Below, one piece after another: positions 12,489 to 22,276 of a stretch of 64,000 nucleotides of DNA (positions are counted from its first letter, which is position 1; each line of letters starts with the position of its first letter). The stretch lies in assembly GCF_026262505.1 (NCBI RefSeq), contig NW_026529201.1, positions 248,001 to 312,000 of the forward strand. The letters are read 5' to 3'. The stretch comes from Trichomonas vaginalis G3. Taxonomy: Eukaryota > Parabasalia > Trichomonadida > Trichomonadidae. The translations under genes were made by a program, and so were the position numbers. The notes below the pieces were generated by a model that was given only the letters and a program-made list of their open reading frames with translations, made no database searches and had not been told where the DNA came from.

Positions 12489-13262
12489 ATGAATATCAAA
12501 TCTTATAAACAAGATGTTGAAAATATCGATATTGGTGATTGTGTCTCCACGATACCATTTCCTGTTGACAAAATAGATGCATTTGACGAAAATATCCTTG
12601 TTTTTACCCGGATTGTTATTTATTACGACTTTAAAATTTTAGCATTAGAATCCGATGATACATATCTATGTTATTTTCAATGGCAAAACAAATCAACACA
12701 TAATAAACAAAAGAAAATAGGTACATTATTGTATTCTTTAATGAATAACGAAATTTCACTAGTAGACTTTATAATGCAAGATCAACAGTTCTCTCTTAAC
12801 CGTTACATATGGTGGTGTCTAGACCAAAGCGTTCCAGAATTCTTCAATCAGATACTTTTCATTGTTTTTACGCATTTCGATCAAGATTTTATCTTTTATA
12901 GCGGTCTTTTTTCAAATATTATTGATAATTATAATGATTACAATTCTAGCAAGAAAAATTTTTTCGTTCAGATAATTTGCTATTGTATCTTAAATTTCGA
13001 ATTTTCACAGAACGATCAACAAATAATGTACCACTTTTTATTGGAGGAAGGACTACTTGAATCATTTAATAATAACAGTCTAAGATTTAAAATTGATTTA
13101 TTGTTGGCTCTTGAAAAATGCTATTGCATATTCGGAAAGTATGATTTTATGCATGACAAAATTGAATTAATAGATTTATCATATGAGAGCCAATTATTCG
13201 AAGAAAATTGCCCAAATTTCTTAGAATACTTGATTGAATTAACAGATGAGGATGGTTCATAG
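12489..13262 (+). CDS. Hypothetical helical-repeat protein
   Basis: 257 residues from the first ATG; upstream in-frame codons exist but only with a TTG start. Composition is rich in Phe, Ile, Asn, Asp and Tyr with alternating amphipathic helices. It loosely resembles the many armadillo-like hypothetical proteins of trichomonads in which short helices pair with motifs such as FxxILFIVFTHF. No catalytic motif, signal peptide or membrane helix is clear. It sits 226 bases downstream of the short satellite array and is not frameshifted. Function unknown. Confidence 0.6.
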   Translation: MNIKSYKQDVENIDIGDCVSTIPFPVDKIDAFDENILVFTRIVIYYDFKILALESDDTYLCYFQWQNKSTHNKQKKIGTLLYSLMNNEISLVDFIMQDQQFSLNRYIWWCLDQSVPEFFNQILFIVFTHFDQDFIFYSGLFSNIIDNYNDYNSSKKNFFVQIICYCILNFEFSQNDQQIMYHFLLEEGLLESFNNNSLRFKIDLLLALEKCYCIFGKYDFMHDKIELIDLSYESQLFEENCPNFLEYLIELTDEDGS

Positions 13263-13489
13263 AAGTTTATATGAGGATTTACTTTGAATAAATATAATTT
13301 TAATGAATTAAAAATTAATTTTATATATTTGGCTATTGTTATTATTTTTAGAGTATATGAGTTGGGGCAAAGTGAAACAAATTTTTGACATAAAAGAAAG
13401 TCTTTGAAGAGAGTTAAAGAGAAATTTTTAAAAGATTAAAAAAATAGCATATATAAAATTTAAGGATTTGATATGGTAAGGAGATATTA

Positions 13490-13885
13490 TTTGTGACTGT
13501 CTCACAGAATGAGACGTTTCTCTACAATCTTCTTATTCCACATTAATTTTCTTCTCAAATCAAGTTTTTATAGTATACTAATTTTTATTATGAATATACT
13601 ATAGAGGCATTACATACAAACACACCTATTCATCACAAAAATTCACCTAATCTTCCAATCTGTATGTTTTATCAATTGTTATCATTTCATATAATAACAA
13701 TTTATATGTTTGACTAATCTAATTTCATATTTTCCTATTAAATACTAATTTACACAAAAATGGTTTTATCAAATCTTTATGAAGTTATTAAATTTCAAAT
13801 TTTATTGCTTACTTTGCAAGCTAACTATAATATAGTGTGATAGCCTTATTGAACTTTGATCAAATACTCCTTCGTCCGTTAAAAA
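13490..13885. repeat. Diverged repeat, second copy inverted at about 44100-44490
   Basis: Read against the reverse complement of about 44100-44490, this segment aligns over most of its length. The match is moderate for the first 300 bases and near perfect for the last 85 or so (about 13800-13885, ending at CTCCTTCGTCCGTTAAAAAT). The end sequence after a TA dinucleotide recalls the terminal repeats of mariner/Stowaway-type elements, which is a resemblance only. The outer end contains CAGAATGAGAC, similar to part of the 122-bp satellite. Confidence 0.65.
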
Positions 13886-13935
13886 TATAGATCCAAGGTG
13901 AAGTCATTTTTCTATCCCTGGGATAGACGATACAC

Positions 13936-14137
13936 CCAAAATGTCACCTTTTTGGGATTCTGTTTTTTTAGGTTCTCGCTGGCGACCCCCCACACGTTCG
14001 TCGAAAAAAAATTGGTGATTGGGGGGTCGCCAGCAAAAATCAATTTTTTTTCGACGAACGGGGGGTCGCCAGCGAGAACCTTAAAAATAAACCTATCTCA
14101 TACCGAAATGGCTCACCAAAAAGGTGACATTTTTGGC
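13936..14137. repeat. Nested foldback (MITE-like) element
   Basis: An outer inverted repeat pairs 13936-13956 with 14117-14137. An inner one pairs 13970-14014 with 14041-14082 and is perfect apart from a 3-base bulge. The loop holds a third copy of GGGGGGTCGCCAGC. The GC-rich stem contrasts sharply with the AT-rich surroundings. The motif CCTTAAAAATAAACCT beside it recurs near 15150, next to an inverted copy of ACCGAAATGGCT, so remnants of the same family lie nearby. No coding potential. Confidence 0.85.
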
Positions 14138-14377
14138 GCCAATAATTTGATTTTTCTGATTCTTTCTATTTAGATATATTTATTTAATATTCATATTCCT
14201 TTATATTGCCTCATATTATTTCCCATTTTTAATCATATTATACAAATCTTTAATAATTTTTAATGTTTTGAGCTTCAAAATCTTGTTCTAACTATTTTCA
14301 TTCATATATCCTAGAAAAAATTAAAAAGTTTTTTAGAAATAAAAATGTTTGTATGTAAAGTATTGAAAATATTCTAG

Positions 14378-14536
14378 ATGAGAAGACATTCTCCAGAAGA
14401 GATTGATATTGATTGGCTTTGTGAAGCCATCACAAAATCAAATAATGGAGTTAAGTTAACTGATATTTGCGCGAAAGCTAAAATAAATCATGAAGGCAGA
14501 GTTATATATAATCATACTATCTTAAAGTATTCCTAG
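14378..14536 (+). CDS. Short hypothetical reading frame (52 aa)
   Basis: ATG to TAG gives a 52-residue, rather polar peptide rich in Ile, Asp and Lys with a helix-turn-helix-like spacing (LTDICAKAKIN). It might be the N-terminus of a decayed DNA-binding or transposon gene, but nothing homologous follows downstream. Weak support. Confidence 0.25.
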   Translation: MRRHSPEEIDIDWLCEAITKSNNGVKLTDICAKAKINHEGRVIYNHTILKYS

Positions 14537-14731
14537 AAATTTCCAAAATTAACCGAAATATAACTGTACAGAATTACTATTTTCGAGATAAAATTCATAT
14601 GGAAATACTAATTCATAACGCTTTATGTTATATAAAATTTAATTTATAAAAATTTCAAAATAAATCAAATTTAACACAATGAATATAACTGCAATCGAGG
14701 TTTTTGACGATTGATTCTTACGAGAAGTTTT

Positions 14732-14985
14732 CCAAACTTTGAGTTAATGTAAAGACATTAACTCAAAGTTTGGAAGTCTAATAAGGGGAATTGTAGGCTA
14801 TGAGGTACTGATTATATATCAGTGCCTCATAGCCTGCAATTCCCATTAGAAATCGGAGAAACTTTGTCCGCATAACTTATGATGCGGACAAAGTTTCTCC
14901 CATTTCTACTTAGAATGAAAGGGCAAGAGGTATATAGGTACACTATATATCTCTTGCCCTTTCCTTCTTACCTAAAGACTTCCAA
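14732..14985. repeat. Cluster of four near-perfect hairpins with an enclosing stem
   Basis: Hairpin 1 pairs 14732-14750 with 14755-14773 (19 bp perfect, 4-base loop). Hairpin 2 spans 14777-14850. Hairpin 3 pairs 14855-14873 with 14882-14900 (19 bp perfect). Hairpin 4 pairs 14917-14929 with 14951-14963, plus an inner AT stem. An outer 10-bp stem pairs 14770-14779 with 14976-14985 and closes hairpins 2-4 like a multibranch loop; its first bases are also used by hairpin 1, so the two folds compete. It is unlike the surrounding DNA and not coding. Confidence 0.85.
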
Positions 14986-15189
14986 TCTTATTTTTTTCCA
15001 ATTTTCCCCCTAAATTTAAATCTTATATAATATAAATAAAATGCATAATATCAATCACAAAAATTAATGTTTATTTTTTTAATTAAAATTGCCGCGCAAT
15101 TTAAGGTTTTCTGTCACTTTTTGTTAGCCATTTCGGTACGAAACACCTTAAAAATAAACCTCTGAAATTTTAAAAAAGAAAAAAGTGTG

Positions 15190-15262
15190 AAAATCCCCTT
15201 GATTCGAACCAATGGACTTTACGATTATACTATGACTCTTACCATTGAACTATGACTCTAAG
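15190..15262 (-). pseudogene. tRNA-like remnant with A and B boxes
   Basis: On the minus strand TAGTTCAATGG fits the polymerase III A box and GGTTCGAATCA the B box, at tRNA-like spacing, with TTTT just after GGGGA as a possible terminator. The D-arm can form with wobble pairs, but the T-stem has mismatches and the two acceptor strands do not pair. AGAGTCATAG is directly duplicated. I read it as a decayed tRNA or tRNA-derived repeat, not a functional tRNA. Confidence 0.35.
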
Positions 15263-15362
15263 GGTTCGAAAATTTATTTGGTGATAATATAAACTTTAAT
15301 GAAAAATTAATCAGATCAATTTAGAAATATTTATTTCATAATATTGAATGAATGTATAAATC

Positions 15363-15599
15363 TAAATAGTATATTATCAAAAAAAAAAAAATAAAAAATA
15401 AAAAAAATAAAAATAAAAATAAAAAATTAATAATAATAGTACCATCACCACAATTAGCAAATTCAAAAGATATATGAATTGCTATCGATCTCTTTCAAAC
15501 AAACACATAGAAATTTTGATTAAGTATTTCAAATTTTTATATGAGATAAATATTGAACAGATAAAATATAAAACAATTTTTAATAATAAATATAGATAT
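15363..15599. other. Poly-A/AAAT-rich intergenic stretch
   Basis: Low-complexity A-rich sequence (15379-15430) followed by AT-rich DNA downstream of the transposase gene. I could not find a matching inverted repeat that would mark the end of the transposon. Confidence 0.4.
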
Positions 15600-17590
15600 T
15601 TATTTTGTAGCCATTAAAATTTCTCGGCTATCTAATAAAATTTTGTGAGAACGTAATCTTTTCAAATTTAGTATCAATCTTTGGTCTTTTATTGTTCTCT
15701 CACATGTTGCTTCTGAAGGTGAAGCGGAGATAACACGAAGGGCGATATCTGCAAAGATTGATACATTGCCATCTCTATGAGAGATTTCTTCCAACCGTAT
15801 TCTTGACGTTCTTGAATCATATCATCAGAGAAGATATCATTATCACTATTAATATACGTGTTAAATAGTGTAATAATATCTGTTATTGTTTGACCCGGAA
15901 TACGAAATTGTTCCAAAATACTTTTGAGATACTGCCTAGCTGCAACAAAATGGTTAACCGGCTGATTTGAACTAGATGTTACATCTGCGAGATCAAGCAT
16001 AGGAGGGTCAATTGTAGCAGTTACCTGACGAATTGATCCCTCCTCAACCATATCAAGAGAAACTTCAGTCGAACCTTCTTCAAAGATAGAGTCCATATAG
16101 ATAGATTGAATGTCTTCTACTGGATTAACGAAAGTTACGTTTGTAATATCAAATGAATTAATTGCCGGAGATTCGTTGATCTGCGCTCCGTGGACGAATT
16201 TTTGGTTGAAATAATACCTACCTTTCGGTGTAAAAGCGAAGGCTAAGCACCAAAGACCTCCAAAGTCCGATCCAAGGGTATAGTTCAACAACGATCTTGA
16301 AAGGATTCCAGCAAAAGGATTGTTGTTGCTGCTGGAAAGGTATTGGAGTGCTTCAATACCCTTGCAAAGCCATACGTAGCAATCAGATATCTTGGTTTTA
16401 TCTGATTCGAACGTGGAAATAAGCTTCTTGAGAATTGCCAAGCAGTCTCTTAAGAACTTGATGTTTTCAATATCAATACGCGTATATCTTGAAATTTTGT
16501 CTTGATACTTGATAATAAACATACAAATATTATAATCATAGATCCACCTGGTGGATACATGCTTTGGACAGAGAGCTCCGATGTCTTCAACATGGATTCT
16601 ACAAAGAGCTGATATTTCGTGGATATGTTTCACAATTGCTCCTAATGCTACGTCTTTTGTTGTCATATATTGATAACAATTATGAATCCTGTGGCATAAA
16701 CACGGGATAAACAAGATTTTGAATAACCTTGGGTCATTTGAGTTGTAGAACGATTGATTCCATCCTTTCTGAAAACATTTCAATTGCGCTTTATTGCCAT
16801 CGCAAACTACACTGCTGATCTTAACATCTCTAATGAAGATTCTGTTAAATCCTTGAGTAAGCGAGTGGATATAATCTTCAGATGTTCCACCATTCATTTG
16901 GATTGACTCAACAGGATAGGGCCGCTTGCTTTGCAGAGGATTTGTGAGGGAGAAGTCCAGATTGTGAAACTGCTGAGTCTTCCCCTCATCAATGGCAACA
17001 CAGGTACAGGCAAGCTTAGCAAACTCATCAACTTTTGCAACATGGATTGAATTTGCAATTTGTATCATTGTTTGCCTTAGTTTGTCAGTTGAAATAGGCT
17101 GGTATATTTGAGAAGCTAGTTTATCAACATTGATGTTAACATTGTGTAACTGTGGGAACTTCAATATCATCGAGTCTGCAGTATACATTATAATGGTTTT
17201 AACTAGCTTTGTAAACTCTGGGCTTGAGAAGGTATTCAGAGCCAAGTTAAATCTTCCAGTAAATGTAGCAAGCTGTTCATAGATATCCCCTAACGATATA
17301 GGTGTAAGCCCTGTTGCTGGGACGTTTTGATAGTATTGATCGATTGTTTGTTGTGATGCTACTTCTCCTGGTGTGCATATGTGCCGTTTGTTTTGGATCC
17401 ATTTTTTGAAATGATCCTCACGCATTTCTTCCATTGCACAGTGGCATATAGTTCCGTCAGGACGCTTTACTAGTTCATTGCATTTAACATAATATTTTCC
17501 GTACTTGTCGCCTGGTTTTTTATATCTAAGATACTGATGCTTAGTACCGACCTCAATGTCTTTATAGTACGTCGGTACTGCATCAATCAT
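15600..17590 (-). CDS. hAT-superfamily transposase, one frameshift near the C-terminus
   Basis: The main frame (17590-15689) gives 633 residues; the true C-terminus continues in another frame to 15600. The N-terminal 70 residues hold a Cys/His cluster (CNELV, CHC, H, HIC) fitting a BED-like zinc finger. Typical hAT signatures follow: VAIDEGK (first catalytic Asp), SSVVCDGN (second Asp), PCLCHRIHN (C-x2-H motif) and STRWIYDY (RW motif). The shifted C-terminal piece, with ISASPSEATCERT and then a leucine-rich segment, is the hAT dimerisation region. The family cuts and pastes DNA using an 8-bp target duplication; I could not identify its ends. One single-base indel around 15770-15800 separates the dimerisation region. 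Confidence 0.75.
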
Positions 17591-17740
17591 TGTTGAAATA
17601 ATGAAGTGATTACTTAAGCATTTTTATTTTCAATTTGTTTTGAATAAATTCGATTTTTTAATGCATAATTTTTAAAAATTCTCTAATATACCTTAGATAT
17701 AGATACATTTATTATCAATTCAAAAATTTCAATATAGTTT

Positions 17741-17805
17741 TGGGATGGGTAGCCCATCCCATATATTCAAATTTTCAATGATTTTGGGTTGGGATTCCCA
17801 GACCA
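17741..17805. repeat. Two GGG/CCC palindromes
   Basis: TGGGATGGG TAG CCCATCCCA is a perfect 9-bp hairpin, followed about 25 bases later by a related imperfect one (TGGGTTGGGATTCCCAGACCA). Both stand out from the AT-rich DNA between the transposase and the viral element. Function unknown. Confidence 0.6.
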
Positions 17806-17887
17806 GAATAATTTCTAATTATAATTCGTAAAAATATATGTATATCTCATTATTACATCATTTAAAAAAAAAAAAAAAAAAAAAAAA

Positions 17888-18929
17888 GGTAGTGGGGCTT
17901 CCAGGCACTTCGTGCCTTCTAGCCCTGAAGATGATTAGTATAAATGAAGTTTTTATTGGGAAGGCTTCCAGGCGCGTTGCGCCCTCTAGCCCTGAAGATG
18001 TTTAGTATAAATGAAGTTTTTATTCGGAAAATTGTTAGTCTTCTGGGTCGAAAACATTATATAATGTTTCACTTTTCACAAATTATATATGTTTTCATGT
18101 TTTGTCACTTTTCTGTCACTTTTCAGGTAAAAACATTTTTATTATTATATATAAATGAATTTTACAAAACCACCGTTACCGTTCTTTGGAAATAAGAGTA
18201 GATGTAAAGATATTATATTGAGAGAACTTAAGAAACTACCGAATGGTCTAACATTTGTAGATTTGTTCGGTGGAAGTTTCTATATATCCCATTTATGTCA
18301 TATAATATTCCCAGACTCAAAGATTATATGCAATGACTTCGACAACTATATGGACCGTCTCAAACATATACCAGACACAAACAATATATTGAAAGAGTTA
18401 AAAGAAAAGATACCTATAGGTAAGATGGAACGTATACCATTAGATAAGAAAAATATTGTGAGAGAGGTTTTGAAAAAAGCAGAATATATAGACTGGATAG
18501 TATATCTGCTAGACTATTATATAGTGGTTCTATAAGAGTTCATGACATTGAAACACTTATGTCAAAAGTTTTATATCTTAACTATACAAATGTTTTCAAA
18601 GAGGACATAGAAAAATATATTGAGGGTATAGAGTTTGTGAGATGTCATTGGACAGAGTTGTATGAAAAATATAAAGACAAGGAAAATGTTTTCTTTATAG
18701 TGGACCCGCCGTTCTATAACACATGGGATTTTCAATACCAAGTAGACTGGACTTTGAGAGACTCTTTAGAAACTTTAGACGTTATACATAACCATCCATG
18801 CTTTTACTTTACATCCGATAAAAGTGGTTTGGAAACCGTTATGAGATGGTTAGAGGACATACATGACTATGAGTTTATATATGACAAGATAGAATATGAG
18901 AGAGGTCCTATAAACTGGAGAAAGTGTCA
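17888..18929 (+). repeat. Left terminal inverted repeat (1,042 bp)
   Basis: Inverted match of 41007-42049. The only difference I detect is GG versus GGG near 18497. It contains two GGGCTTCCAGGC/TAGCCCTGAAGATG-type repeats near the end and most of the methyltransferase gene; the two copies diverge immediately after AAAGTGTCA, before the stop codons. Confidence 0.95.
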
Positions 18930-18969
18930 TATAAACATCTGTCAAAAACCGCTTTTTAACTTCACTTAA
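18155..18969 (+). pseudogene. D12-class DNA adenine methyltransferase, left copy, frameshifted
   Basis: Same gene as the intact right copy at 40964-41782 but with one G missing near 18497 (GG for GGG), so the frame stops after about 126 residues and resumes at 18559. Motifs are PPLPFFGNKSR (AdoMet-binding motif X), FVDLFGGS (motif I) and DPPFYNTW (catalytic motif IV). Its last residues differ from the right copy because the TIR ends inside the gene. If the missing base is a sequencing error, both copies are functional and encode alternative C-termini. Confidence 0.85.
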
Positions 18970-18970
18970 A

Positions 18971-21900
18971 ATGCCACGTAAGCTACGTAAGAATATACGT
19001 AAGAGGAAGGGAGCATTGAAACATCCAATAGTAAAACTGACACCACAACAACAGTTGCAACAACAAATGATGAATGACCCCACTATGTTGCAACAAATGT
19101 CAAGCAACCCTATGCTTTTAAACCGAGTTATTGGTGCACAGAGTGGAGGTTTAAGAGCGGCACTTTTAGCGAAAATGGCAGGCTATGGTGGAGCTGCAGA
19201 CGGAACAGCTTATAACCCTCAAAGTCAAATGAATTTGAGTTCACTCAAAAATCAAATAACAGATGTCAAAAAGTCAAACATAGACATACAGAAACAAATA
19301 AGTGAAAACGAAAAGAAACTAGAATATGACAGACACACAAAGAAACTCAATGAGTTAAACGTAGAGAAAAAGAAGAAAGAAGAACAACTGAAAGAACTAA
19401 GTACAGAGGAATATGCGAAAAAAGTGTCAGAAAAAGCAGCAGAAGTAGCAAAAATGGAACAAGATGTTATAAATTTGAAAAAACCATACTACTCAATATA
19501 AAGTACTGAAAGATGAAGAGATAAAACAAAAGCCCTGAAGACATATATGGATAGCGATGAGTATAAAAAAGAAGTTGAAGCAAATGTAAAGGCAGAAAAA
19601 CTTTTACAGTTGCAAAACCAAACCGTACAGTATGAAAACTTAGCACAAGAAAGTAAAAATAGACACAGCCATGCAGAAGGCAATGAAAAGCGCAGAATAT
19701 ATAAAAGCTAATAATGACTGGTTAGATGCCCAGGCCAACGCTAAAGCAGCCCAACTTATAGGGTCAATAAGGACAAAAATACAAGCGGATGAAGACAGTT
19801 CAAATGAAGCTTTAATGAATGCTGACTTTAAGAATGCCTTCGAAGCTCTTCATAGTAAGGTGAAACTAGTGAACGACTTCTCATCTGGAAAGAAACTGAA
19901 GTCTGAAGGTTTCGACAAGAGTTAAGAGAAGTAGCACAAAATATGACGAAAATAACAGATGTAGCAACGAGACAGGCAGTTTCAAAGTGCCTATGACGCC
20001 GTTAGAGCAACTGTTGTGGAAAGTCAAGAAAAAGAGTTACAACAGACCAAAACAGACCTAGTAAATGCTTTCTTAAAAACGAAAAGTCAGGTAGGACATT
20101 ATGCTGCAGATGGAACATATGTGCCAGCTGGTGGAACTTATATACCAGCTGGTGGAACTTATATACTAGCTAGTGGAACTTATATACCAGCTGGTGGAAC
20201 TTTTATACCACCAAACCCTTCAAGAGAAGCACCTGCAGCAGGACTACCTAAAACATTTACATCGTCACATGGACACAGACGCAGGCATGCACCACAACAA
20301 CACAACAACAATTCAAAATCCAGCACCACAACAACAACCAACAATTCAAAATCCAGCACCACAACAACAACCAACAATTCAAAATCCAGCACAACAACCA
20401 CCTCCACAACCAGCACAACAACCACCTCCACAACCAGCACAACAACCAGCACAAACAGAGCAAGGACATAAAAGAAGTAGCGAACAAGGAAACCAAGAAT
20501 TCTTAAAAATGCTTAAGGAAGGTTATGGTTACCCAGATACTCTTGACTTTAGTGACAGATATAAAGAAGCTATTAGAAAGTTCAAGGAAGGAAATACTGA
20601 CCCGAACCTATTTAGCTTTATGGTTCAGCACCAAATGGGATATAATCTCAAACCTGGAAAATACAAGCTCGCTAAGGGATATGATTTAATAGCATATCAT
20701 CCAAATGACATGAATGAATTTACTCCGAGATATTTGGTGTCAGAGCTAAATGATAATTCAACTCTCTTCATGAAACGCGTAAAAAATAGAGACGGAACGA
20801 AAGAAGAAAGGGTTATGAATGCGGATGACTTAGAAAGGGAATTTGTTAAAAACGGTCTCGGAATATATGAAATGCCAGCAGATGAGGTACAAGAAACTCC
20901 ACAGGAAGAAGTTCAGATACAACCAGACATGGAAGAAATAGTTCAGCAACAACAGCTAGAAGAGCCTGAAGGAAACGAACAAGTCCCTCCTTTGGAAACT
21001 AACTTCACAGAACTAGATGAAGATTTGGAACAGCCGAAAAATCTTGACCCTCAACAAGTGTATGCGGAGAATATGGAATCTTTCCAAGAGTCTAAGAAAA
21101 TTCGGCTGACATAGTAGAAGAATATCGAAAAATGTTCGCCGACATACAAAAGACTCCAACATCAGATGAAATATCCAGCATAGAATGGAAGTACTGAAAG
21201 ATAATGTACACAAATACAACAATCCTTTTTACTTACGAGCATATAACGTTCAATCTTCGGATGAACTCGGTGAAAATAAAAGGTTAAATTTCAACAAAAC
21301 ATATAGAAATGAAACATTGTTTAAAGTTCATTCAGAACCTAACCAATATGGAAACAAACCTACTTTTGTTTCTGCAGACTATGGAACTACAATGAGATGG
21401 GGTCATAAAGCTAATCGGATAGGTGGTTCATAAACTTACAACCACAATTCCAAGAAGTTGTAGACGCAATGGAAGCGAATGGTGAACCAGATATAGCTGG
21501 TATTTTCAGCGCGGCTTTAATGCCATTGAAAGATATGAAACATGCAGATATTTTGGACCAGTATGAAATGAACATGGCTGATGGAAATATAACACCTGAC
21601 GTTCTAGAACATTTATCTCAAAGAACTACACAGAACCATAGAGATGGTATATTTGGTGAAGAGTTTAGAAAGAAAGTTAGGGAGAAAGAAGGAAGAGAAC
21701 CTATTGTACATGACCTTGCAAACGAAAGTTTGCAAAATGTCATAAAAACTTACTTTGCAGACAATGCAATGAGAAGGGATGAATATTTAAGAAAACTCAA
21801 ATGGACAGTACCAAATGAAATGTTAGTATTGAAAAACATGTTCCTTGACAAAATAAAACAACTACAGAAATAAATGACGCAAGACTGGAACATTGGGTAA

Positions 21901-22237
21901 AAGCTTCCCATTCACAAAAGATATTATTGGTTACATGGAAAGAAACCAGAATGGCTACAAAACATATATTTGGAAACGAGCTTATTCATATGGACAAGCT
22001 CTGTTTGAAGAGCTTGAACGGAAACTCAGGAAAGAGTCATGCAAACAATACGCGAAGACTCAAATACAAACTATGACAAAATCTTTCTAGGATATAGGTT
22101 TACCTGAGATGGGCGACCAGAGCCCAAAGGCAAAAAGGACATGGGAAATTTACAACATACTAGGTGAACATGAGGCAAAGATGCAAAAACTCAGTCAGGA
22201 AGAAAGTAAAGCTTGGTACGAGTGGGTTCTATTATGA
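18971..22237 (+). CDS. Large element protein (about 1,085 aa), unknown, possibly virion component; frameshifted
   Basis: A single coding stretch interrupted by several frame changes; pieces are at 18971-19501, 19671-19925, 20016-20300, 20300-21114, 21185-21433, 21469-21873, 21893-22090 and 22100-22237. It starts two bases after the methyltransferase stop. The N-terminus is very basic (about 20 residues), followed by Gln-rich sequence, a long charged coiled-coil-like region, about five copies of a GTYIPAG repeat near 20106-20210, and Pro/Gln repeats (QNPAPQQQ, PPPQPAQQ) near 20320-20455. The C-terminal part looks globular and acidic. It lies directly upstream of the capsid gene, which suggests a structural or scaffold role, but no domain is recognised. 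Confidence 0.6.
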
Positions 22238-22276
22238 CACATAAATCCAACTATTCTATATTTTTACCCATATGAA

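Noticed and set aside
13898-14173. 91-codon open frame
   Set aside because: It runs through the foldback element; its length is due to the palindrome, and the peptide is meaningless in sequence terms.
17944-18195. 83-codon frame in each TIR (also 41742-41993)
   Set aside because: It overlaps the methyltransferase start and has no conserved character beyond the DNA repeat; it is present in both TIRs only because they are identical.
18971-22237. Large gene as a possible DNA polymerase B
   Set aside because: No polymerase motifs (such as a DTDS-type motif) or exonuclease motifs are visible in any of its frames.
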